In this document: in pieces, positions 57,180 to 64,000 of the stretch | Numbering within the stretch: position 1 is the stretch's first letter | Layout of the letters: each line of letters begins with the position of its first letter | Assembly: GCA_036924285.1 (NCBI GenBank) | Contig: JAYKYS010000005.1 | Span: forward strand, 2,914,001 to 2,978,000 | Origin: Asterella californica | Taxonomy: Eukaryota > Streptophyta > Marchantiopsida > Marchantiales > Aytoniaceae | Direction of reading: 5' to 3' | Length of the DNA: 64,000 nt | Notes under the pieces: model-generated | Seen by the model: only the letters and a program-made list of their open reading frames with translations | Told to the model about the DNA's origin: nothing | Databases searched by the model: none | Position numbers and translations under genes: made by a program

Positions 57180-59463
57180 AAGACGCTTCTGTCTTTCAAA
57201 GCAGAAACTGAAGCCGAGGAAGGCTCAGTAGCAACAACAGCAGGGCCAGCGAAGAGCAATGAGGAGGAAGCTACCTCAGTGACACTCGAGGTAAGCGCAG
57301 GGCTTCCCAGCCCATCAGAAGCCGAGCTAGTAGCTCCGATGGGAGCAGATCAGGTAGAGATTGCCACCGAGCAATCAGAGTAGCTAGTAATCGAAGTTGA
57401 CAATTCCAGATTTAGTAGGATCAAACATGCTATCTTAAGGATGGCAGTTTCAAGTGTAAAATTAGTAGACAGCCATGTGGCAGAGTAGGAAGTGCAAAGA
57501 CATGCAGGAGAAACCGTTTGCATGTGGAGAGGTAGTTTTCTCTCCCCGGTGGTGGTTCCTCTGTGTTCTCATGGCAGCGACATAAGTAGGATCGTAGAGT
57601 AGGAATTGGGACTGCCACCACACGCTCATACACATCTTTCAGTACAGCCAGAGACACATGAGTTGAGTAGGTCATCCACACTACACCCGATGTTAGAGAC
57701 ATACGAAGAGACTAGGATTATACCGGAGGGGTCTGCACGTTCGTTACCAGCAGTGGTTCGAGAATGTAGACAGAGGTAGTGGACAGTCTAGGAGCAGGGA
57801 ACTGCATCCTCGTGCAGTCTTGCTAGTTAGACTGATGTGTCGAGGAGTAGGGATAGACAGTAGAGGGAGTGAGCTTCCCAACACCTATGTACATTCTTCT
57901 CGGGGAATGGATTGCTGATTTGAGTGCAGAAGCTTAATTCGTGTCTTCTGGGTGGTGGATTTTCTTGAATTCGCTCCCAATTGTGCGTGAGAAGTGTTCT
58001 CCTTGAGTGGCGGTGACTGTCAGCAGGTGTGGCATTGTAGCTTGACTCGTTCAGTAGAGCACTTGGGATCTACGTACGGACGGTCTTATGGGTAAGGATC
58101 TCAGAAGACAGAGTAGTCAGAGCAGCGAAGTGAAGAAGAAAGAAGCATTCTTCCCACAGTAGAAGACGACATTTTCAAGAAGAAGACGGTGCAACTGTAC
58201 CCATGTTTGTTGTCTTCCTCCCCAAACTATTACAAGCAGGGATGGCTTGTTAGTCAGGATCCGGACTAGAAGCCTGTCGGAATCTTAATTTCCTCTTTTC
58301 ATCTTGTTTTCTCTTGTTTGGATTTTCTCATCTTCCCCATCTTCTTACCTTCTTCTATTGAGCTTTCGTGAAGGTGAATGTCGTTGTGGTGCTGCAGGAA
58401 GACTATTTCCGTAGGCAGAACCCTGAGAAGGCTACAGGGGGCATACACCCTATGATTAATCTAACCCGTTGGAACGTGAGTGCGAGAGTAAGGTGTAACA
58501 GCCGTGCAAGTCGACTTCTGCGAAGCAGTACCATCTTCTGGAGGTGTGAGAAGACGAGCTGAACCGCCAGAAGACGAGAATCGCTTCAGGAAGACGGTAC
58601 TGAGAAGACCGGAAGAAGCAACCTGGAAGTAGGAAGATCGTCTTCCCGAGCTTCTCTGTGAATAGTTGTGTGATATTTTAGTTAGTACTTGTTTATTTAG
58701 ATCTAGAGTATATTTTGGCGTACCTGGAAGACGCGTGGTTTTGTGAGAAGATGGGATTCCTAGGCAAAACTCGTGTGTTTGTGTGTTTGAACATATCTTA
58801 GAACTTAGAGCAGCGTTACTTATGTAAATCCTATGTGGGAACGATATCTTGTATACTAAATGGGCAAAAGGAGTAATCTTGCGTCACTACAGTGTGTGCG
58901 ATTTTAAGCCGCATTAAGGAGTTTTAGAAGGTTCGGTCACCTATGACCAAAAATCGGAGATATCTCCGCTGTTGGGAGTCGGATTTGAAGGTTTTCTGGA
59001 CCAACAGAGTCCGGGAAGAAGACCCTATCGATATCTTAAGACCGTTTGGCGAAAAGAGAAAGTTCTCAGATAGATCTTTTTCGGTTCCTTCGTTACGGTT
59101 TTCATCTTTTTGAGTTCGTTGGAGTTCTAGTTGGTTATGTACAGCTTGTGAAGTTAGCTTTAGCTAAGAACTTGTACATGAACGTTGTTTGGACTTGGAT
59201 TTGAATCGTGTGATACTGAGACAATTCTTTTTGTTAGCAAAGGGATGTTTCTCTTGCTTTGAGCTACGCTTCGATAGTTTTGGGTCTGGGTTGAGATTCA
59301 GGGACTCGTTTAAGGAGTTTTACAGCAGATTATAGACCACTCTGGTTTGCTTCTCAGTTTTGTGTTCTTAGGGAGAAAGAACCGGTAGTGTATATACATT
59401 GAGAGTTGGTATATATTGCGACGTTTGTTTTCGTGCTTGTGTTTCTCTTTCTTGTCTCTGTTC

Positions 59464-60376
59464 TGTAACGACCTATGTTACACATAAGAAGTTTGTCTAT
59501 TAGTAAGGTGTTTAGTTATAACTAAGTGTTGAGAATGTTTATTGGCTGCCAAAGTACTTTAAGGATGTATCAAGTTAGTCATGACTAGCTAAAAGTTAGT
59601 TATGGTTAAACTTAGCTGTACTTTTGGCAGAATTCAGATATTTGCTAAAGAGTGAGCACTACTATCTTGTCATCTTGTCTAAAAGGTAGAAAGGAGGTGG
59701 AAAGTATCCCTTATCTCCTTTTTGACTTGATATTAGTGGTTGGATTAAAGTTGTGGACTTTGTGGGCATTAAAAACAAGAAGAGATTCCACATGTTTCCT
59801 TTTTAGTGGGTCCTAGTGTAGAGGGGGGGTGGAAATTCGAGATTCCTTGAGAATATTCCAGAATCCTTCTAGAAGTTGTTGACTTTGAAGGAATAAGCTC
59901 ATGTGAAAAGGTAAAAAGCCCATGTGATCAATGCTTTTCCCTTAAGTAATATCTTAGTAAAACTCGGTAAAAGTAGTTACGGCTGAGTTACCGGGGGTAC
60001 CAAAGTAAAAACCTAGAATGTATAAATAGAGGAGTAGAGAAGAGCTCCTCATCCTTGTTTTCACATTGTCGTAATGACAACTTGAGTAATATAGATAGTG
60101 TGGGATATTTTTAGCATGTGAGAACTTGAGAGACGTCGTTAGAATGGAGGATTTTAGTTGATGTGTTTAAAGAGATTTTTAGTTGATAAGTTTGTGGGTG
60201 TATGAATGAGTGAACTCAGCCTTTTCCCTTCAAGTTCATGGTGTGCTTCCATCAAAGCCATCAGAGGTGACCCCTGAGTGAGAGACATGCCCGACATGTT
60301 GCAGATTCGTGGATGACGATCGTGGAGGTTGAGAGATCGGGGGGTAGTTGATCGATAGGACCGCGGAGGGTTTACA
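59464..60376 (+). repeat. 5' LTR of the right-hand gypsy element
   Basis: Start TGTAACGACC and end GGGTTTACA are followed within a few bases by the primer site, fixing both borders at 913 bp. The downstream copy is outside the window. A TATA-like TGTATAAATAG at about 60020 could be the element promoter. Confidence 0.8.
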
Positions 60377-60380
60377 TTTT

Positions 60381-60398
60381 TGGTTCCGTTGCCGGGAC
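60381..60398 (+). promoter_or_regulatory. Primer binding site, TGGTTCCGTTGCCGGG type
   Basis: TGGTTCCGTTGCCGGGAC stands four bases after the LTR. It is close to the TGGCGCCGTTGCCGGGGA site common in plant Athila/Tat gypsy elements, so it primes from a different tRNA than the chromovirus on the left of the window. Confidence 0.75.
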
Positions 60399-60689
60399 CT
60401 CACTTGAAGGGATCGTTGAACGATGTTTAGAGTTCAGTTCTATATTCGACAAAAGGAGATTATGAGAGAGCACATGGAGAGAACGTTGGGAGGAGAGAGA
60501 GCTAACGCGATGTTAGCAACGTTAGAACCTTTCGTGTATCCCGTAGTGATATATGACACGTTCGAAGTCATTCTTTACATCTTGTTCACTTAGAAAGGGT
60601 TTGAGGAGAGTTGAAAGAGGGTGCAACAAGAGTTGTAGAGAAAGGAGGAGAGAAAAGTTATTAGAGGAGATAAATTTGTGAGTATAGAA

Positions 60690-61110
60690 ATTCTGCTCTC
60701 TGGAAAATTTGTACAGTCGCTGTCAACTTTTCTGTGAATTTTATTTTCCTGAGAAACTTTCCAGTGTTTTAGATTGGCTGATAACCTATCTAAGACAAAA
60801 GAAATCATAGGAAAATGTGGTCTACAGAGGGAGCAATGAATTTTCAAAGTTGAGGGGGTCTATTCGTGAGAGTTGAGGAATTCTGTTATCTGAAAAAATT
60901 TTACAATCATTGTCAGATTTTCTGTGAATTTTATTTTCCTGAGAAACTTTCCAGTGTTTTAGAGTGGCTGATAAGCTATCCAAGACAAAAGAAATCATGA
61001 GAAGATGAGGTCTGAAAAGAGAGAAAGAATTTTTCAAAGTGGAGGGGGTTGACAACCATGAGGGAAGTGAAAATATACAAATTTCAGTTCTCTGAAAATT
61101 TGTACAGTCA
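60690..61110. repeat. 191-bp tandem repeat in the element leader
   Basis: CTGTGAATTTTATTTTCCTG occurs at 60731 and 60922, inside longer matching units that include GAGAAACTTTCCAGTGTTTTA and GACAAAAGAAATCATG. A third, partial unit starts near 61085 (TCTCTGAAAATTTGTACAG). Minus-strand open frames across it arise from the repeat and are not called. Confidence 0.75.
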
Positions 61111-61264
61111 TCACCATCTCTTCTGATTAGGGAAGTTTCTGTTGAAACTTCATGATTTAGTAGCTTGGAGGTTGAGCTACTGGATACCACAAAAATCTTG
61201 GAGAGATCTCTTACCAACTAAGAGATATACGTTTCGGCATACAAGGAGGTCTTGAAGATACTTC

Positions 61265-61582
61265 ATGGGGAATCCAGTTCGAATGACGAGGTGGAAGAAG
61301 AGACGTTTAGGAGTTCGAACAGAGACGGAGAAGCCCAAGTTAAGTATAGATGAGTTACGAACCCGCATCTATAGCACTTGGGGTGCCCTCTTTACCCTAT
61401 ACGAAGAAGCTTCCGCGACCATTGGCACAGATTTGAAGAAAGCCGAGTTTAAAGCATCATTCACTGTGGAGGCCACGAATACTCCTGGTGAAGTAGAGTT
61501 GGATCCTTACAAGAGTGAGTTCAAGATGTCTGTTGTGATTAGTACAAACGATGGTGAGGAGGATCATATCTTCGATAGTTAA
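61265..61582 (+). CDS. Pre-gag ORF 1 of the right-hand gypsy element
   Basis: A 105-residue ORF after the leader. It starts MGNPVRMTRWKKRR (basic) and turns acidic near the end (DGEEDHIFDS). No domain is recognised, and there is no membrane segment. It lies in the position of the extra ORF seen before gag in Ogre-type elements; that is a positional analogy only. Confidence 0.5.
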   Translation: MGNPVRMTRWKKRRLGVRTETEKPKLSIDELRTRIYSTWGALFTLYEEASATIGTDLKKAEFKASFTVEATNTPGEVELDPYKSEFKMSVVISTNDGEEDHIFDS

Positions 61583-61705
61583 TTTTAGATTAGATTTTAT
61601 TTCGTGTATAGCATGTATAATACACGATTTCCAATATAAAGCTCGGAAGAGTTAAGAAAGTGAGGTAGAATTATTTTCCTCTATGATATTTTGTCCACTT
61701 AATGG

Positions 61706-62197
61706 TTGAGAAGGTGCAACATGAGTGGAAATTCAAAAGATTGGAAAGTTAGACTTAGAAACCTTCCTCAAGGTTTAGATGTCATAGTAAGTGTCGGAGA
61801 AAGTTCGAGAGAGATTATCGTCGAGTTTGAAAACCCTAGTACTAAACCTCAAGTAGAATCTCCGAGGAGAAGAGTAGAAACCGACTTGTGGTGTTATTTT
61901 TGTAGAGGGTTGGGACACAAAGTAGTGAATTGTCCAACTAGAATCAGAACCGAGAGAGCTAAAGGGAAGCGGGAGTTTACTGATTTAAGTCTTCGAGTGG
62001 GTCCATCGTCACCAGCGCCAATTCATCTTCTAGGCGAAGATCCTTGTCCAAGTTGTGGAGTGAGTGATCTATCCAGAGGACACAAGTGCGTCGATGTGGC
62101 CGCCCTACTTACGTCAGTAGTCGAGAAGTTGGACGAGACTCAAAGAGCTGAGACAGAGAAGTTGTCGACTTCAAAAGAGGACTCAGTTGAGTTGTGA
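61706..62197 (+). CDS. Pre-gag ORF 2 with CCHC zinc knuckle
   Basis: The open frame gives 163 residues; an internal ATG at about 61721 (MSGNSKDWKVRL) is the more natural start. The middle carries a retroviral-type zinc knuckle, CYFCRGLGHKVVNC (CX2CX4HX4C). A second Cys/His cluster, CPSCGVSDLSRGHKC, lies about 50 residues later. The C-terminal 40 residues look helical. Zinc knuckles bind single-stranded nucleic acid, so a role with the element RNA is plausible. A separate knuckle protein ahead of gag, which has its own knuckle, is unusual. Confidence 0.6.
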   Translation: MRRCNMSGNSKDWKVRLRNLPQGLDVIVSVGESSREIIVEFENPSTKPQVESPRRRVETDLWCYFCRGLGHKVVNCPTRIRTERAKGKREFTDLSLRVGPSSPAPIHLLGEDPCPSCGVSDLSRGHKCVDVAALLTSVVEKLDETQRAETEKLSTSKEDSVEL

Positions 62198-62410
62198 TGG
62201 AAATCGTCATTCGGATGGTGGAGAAGGCGGTGATGCGACTCAGACTCATGATTACCTTGGGAGAAGAGATGGCACAAGAGGTGTTGTTACAACCATTTCC
62301 TTTCATTTTACCTATGGTAGATTATTCGCGAATGGAATTGATGATGTTCGTACTCTTTTAGCGAGTAATTATTGCACAAAAATTAGAAGGGTAGAAAGAA
62401 TAGTTACAAG

Positions 62411-63532
62411 ATGGAGAAGTTACCAGTGTTTCATGGGAAGGACAATGAAGATGTAGAACCATTTGTACGAGACTTCAAAAGGGGTTGCATCGGAAACAAC
62501 GTGAGAAGGAAGGAAGAATGGGTGTTGTTACTGCGAGAGTTTTTAGAAGATTTTGCTCTTACGTGGTATGACGACCGAGTGAAGAGCAAGACACCTGGTG
62601 CAGTTGAGGACACATGGGAGACGTTGAGTAATGCACTCATCGAAGAATTTGTTCCAGAAGAGAGTTATGAGAAGCTCATGGTGGAGCTTACTCATTTGAA
62701 GCAACGGGACGACGAGAAAGTTCGGCAATATGCCGAAAGGGTGGATAAGTTGGAGCAACGGTTTCGGACGGTGCTACGGAAGAGTGGAGACAATGTGGAG
62801 CTAACGATGGCGGGGATTGGAGCAGTGTTGACCAAGAACTTGGTGGGAGGGTTGAGGCCTTCAATTCGAACCCAAGTGAGGTACGAGAAGCCAACAATCA
62901 AAGCGGAGGCCATCAAGATTGCGACAAACATGGAAGAGAGTTTGGATGAAGGAGATATCATCCAACCTCATCATGTTGCTCTGGTGTCGACTCCGACTCC
63001 TGGTGTAGCCACAATGATCACACCTGCATCATCACAGTTGGTGATTGCTTCAACGTCAGCTCCTACTCCAACGGTGGTGCCAAGACCGTTTGTCCCAACA
63101 ACGATGTCTACTGCCACCTCTGATTTTCATGCCGAGCTGAAGAGCATCACCGATACTCTTGCGGATCTCAAGATAAACGTGGTGCAGTTACGAGAATGGA
63201 GGAACAAAGGTGGAGGAGGAGGTCAAAGAGGTTACGACAACAATCCCAACCGAGGAAATCAAGGTAACTTTGGAGGCAACCAAGGTAACTTTGGAGGAAT
63301 CACTTGTTGGACGTGTGGAGGTTCTCATTTCCAGCGAAATTGTCTTAACAACGGAGCAAGAGGTGCCGAAGCTATCAGAATGAATGTGGGTGGAAGAAAT
63401 CCATCACAAGGACGAGACAAGGGGGTGGCTACTATCGATGTCGTGCGAGATCCCATCTACGAGAAAGGAGAGAGTTCAAACTCTTTTCATGCACCGGTGG
63501 AGCTTTTAGCTCAAGAAAGGAAAAGAACTTGA
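62411..63532 (+). CDS. Gag polyprotein with zinc knuckle
   Basis: This 373-residue ORF begins MEKLPVFHGKDNEDVEPF, the usual opening of plant retrotransposon Gag (small gag domain with FALTWYDD, then TWETLSNALIEEF and LTHLKQRDDEKVRQYAERV, residues about 1-130). Residues 190-240 are a Pro/Thr/Ala linker. A Gly- and Asn-rich run and a zinc knuckle CWTCGGSHFQRNC follow at about 300-312. The ORF ends at a TGA, after which the same frame continues into protease. No frame damage is seen, so this element looks younger than the pile it sits in. Confidence 0.9.
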   Translation: MEKLPVFHGKDNEDVEPFVRDFKRGCIGNNVRRKEEWVLLLREFLEDFALTWYDDRVKSKTPGAVEDTWETLSNALIEEFVPEESYEKLMVELTHLKQRDDEKVRQYAERVDKLEQRFRTVLRKSGDNVELTMAGIGAVLTKNLVGGLRPSIRTQVRYEKPTIKAEAIKIATNMEESLDEGDIIQPHHVALVSTPTPGVATMITPASSQLVIASTSAPTPTVVPRPFVPTTMSTATSDFHAELKSITDTLADLKINVVQLREWRNKGGGGGQRGYDNNPNRGNQGNFGGNQGNFGGITCWTCGGSHFQRNCLNNGARGAEAIRMNVGGRNPSQGRDKGVATIDVVRDPIYEKGESSNSFHAPVELLAQERKRT

Positions 63533-64000
63533 TTTTCTGATGAACCGGTTTTCATGGAGGAATCAGCTAGTAGAAGTACTCGTTCGAGTAATGTTTCGAG
63601 TACACCAAGGGAGCCAAGAAGGAAGCTAAGGATGGCGGATTTCATCATTTCATCTTCCCAAGCGGGATATGATGTGGTTGAAGATGTGGGTGCTCAGAAA
63701 GCCAACATCACTGTTGGACAACTGATCGCACTTAATCCCAGCTTACGAAGAGAACTTAGAGGAGGACTGAGTTCTAAGAGAAGCAAGAAGAAGAAACCCA
63801 AGAGCAAGACATCAAAGTCTGTAGGAGTTGGTGTGGTGGATGTGCATGCTTCAGAGGTATGCACTAGGGCTTCAAAGATTGAAGTCCGGTTGAATGGTCA
63901 CTACGTCTCTGACGTATTGGTGGATGGAGGGTCGGCTGTAAACGCCATATCGGAGAGGTTGATGAAGAAGTTGGGGATGGAACCAACTCGCCCGGCTAGC
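63533..64000 (+). CDS. Protease region, same frame as gag, truncated by window end
   Basis: After the gag TGA the frame stays open for 156 codons to the window edge. A basic linker (SKRSKKKKPKSKTSK) precedes an aspartic-protease-like core, VLVDGGSAVNAIS, in which the usual D[ST]G is DGG, as in several plant gypsy lineages. It has no own start codon near its beginning, so expression would need stop-codon readthrough, a re-start, or splicing. RT and integrase would lie beyond position 64000. Confidence 0.75.

Larger units (their letters stand above)
53094..58891 (+). mobile_element. GAAGAC-saturated inserted element, 5.8 kb
   Basis: The insertion is defined by the interrupted LTR. It starts TGTGGTG, ends CACTACA (near-inverted, TG...CA) and has GTGTG on both sides, all as for LTR retrotransposons. 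I found no matching pair of LTRs by eye. Near the left, GCGGAAGCGCTGCCCAA (about 53976) also occurs in the chromovirus LTR, and TCGTATCAAGAGTGG at about 54220 resembles a decayed tRNA-Met primer site. A 5' LTR could therefore run 53094 to about 54213, with the 3' copy lost or diverged. The whole element, coding or not, is packed with GAAGAC/GTCTTC (about 64 by my count against about 3 expected). No RT or integrase is present. Confidence 0.65.
52879..59463 (+). repeat. Decayed gypsy LTR, copy 4, split by an insertion
   Basis: The left part 52879-53093 and right part 58892-59463 join into one LTR segment collinear with copies 1 and 3 once 53094-58891 is removed. GTGTG flanks the insertion on both sides. 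The right end is cut at 59463 by the next gypsy LTR (TGTAACGACC). Confidence 0.75.
59464..64000 (+). mobile_element. Ty3/gypsy element, 5' part (continues past the window)
   Basis: The LTR (59464-60376) starts TGTAAC and ends TTTACA. A primer site differs from the chromovirus type. A leader with a 191-bp repeat follows, then two small ORFs, gag with a zinc knuckle, and the start of an aspartic protease. The order and the extra ORFs before gag recall Tat/Ogre-type gypsy elements; RT type cannot be judged because the window ends. It is inserted into the decayed LTR copy 4. Confidence 0.85.

Noticed and set aside
53094..58891. CACTA-type transposon because of the CACTACA end
   Set aside because: CACTA elements start with CACTA and end TAGTG with a 3-bp duplication; here the orientation is reversed and the duplication is five bases.
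60590..61217. Two minus-strand ORFs of 85 and 131 codons
   Set aside because: They are similar to each other only because both lie in the 191-bp leader repeat; no domain.
1..64000. CRISPR array, bacterial operon or integrated virus
   Set aside because: No spaced identical short repeats with unique spacers and no such genes; all repeats are explained by plant mobile elements.

Overview
The window looks like nuclear DNA of a land plant, most likely a bryophyte and perhaps a liverwort of the Marchantia type. The reasons are a chloroplast-lumen PsbP-domain gene, a many-exon gene of a plant-conserved family, short GT-AG introns, and plant-type Ty3/gypsy and Ty1/copia remnants. The species assignment is inference. 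No bacterial operon, rRNA gene, CRISPR array or intact tRNA gene was seen.

Three host genes can be read with confidence. (1) 12628-22118 (+) is a 22-exon gene. All exon junctions keep frame and give 1380 residues, ending in the conserved C-terminal half of a plant-wide family that I recall as the Arabidopsis At4g24610/At5g65440 group, whose database label 'pesticidal crystal' is misleading. (2) 35874-37481 (-) is a single-exon 535-residue protein resembling a condensation/alcohol-acetyltransferase fold, with an altered HHxxxD motif. (3) 43654-45718 (-) is a five-exon gene for a 273-residue PsbP-domain protein with a chloroplast transit region and a twin-arginine lumen signal. A fourth host gene on the minus strand (26995-28097 plus about 35102-35132) seems to be cut by a transposon.

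The rest is mostly mobile DNA. 4079-11206 is a nearly complete chromodomain gypsy element with 949-bp LTRs differing at seven positions, but with broken frames. 28098-35096 is a 7.0-kb DNA transposon with long terminal inverted repeats, a flanking CGGGA pair, a frameshifted SWIM-type transposase, a second small ORF, tandem arrays, tRNA-like pieces and a long hairpin. 39.0-41.3 kb holds copia gag debris, an LTR-like block and a gypsy integrase end joined to a PHD-finger-like module. 47.1-59.5 kb is a pile of decayed gypsy LTRs carrying a 157-bp repeat. It is interrupted at 53094-58891 by an element with a GTGTG target duplication and TG...CA ends, saturated with the hexamer GAAGAC/GTCTTC (about 64 copies by eye). 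59464 to the window end is the 5' part of another gypsy element: LTR, primer site, two pre-gag ORFs, gag, then protease after an in-frame TGA.

The AT-rich stretches 1-3900, 22.7-27 kb and 46.3-47.1 kb hold no gene I can support.
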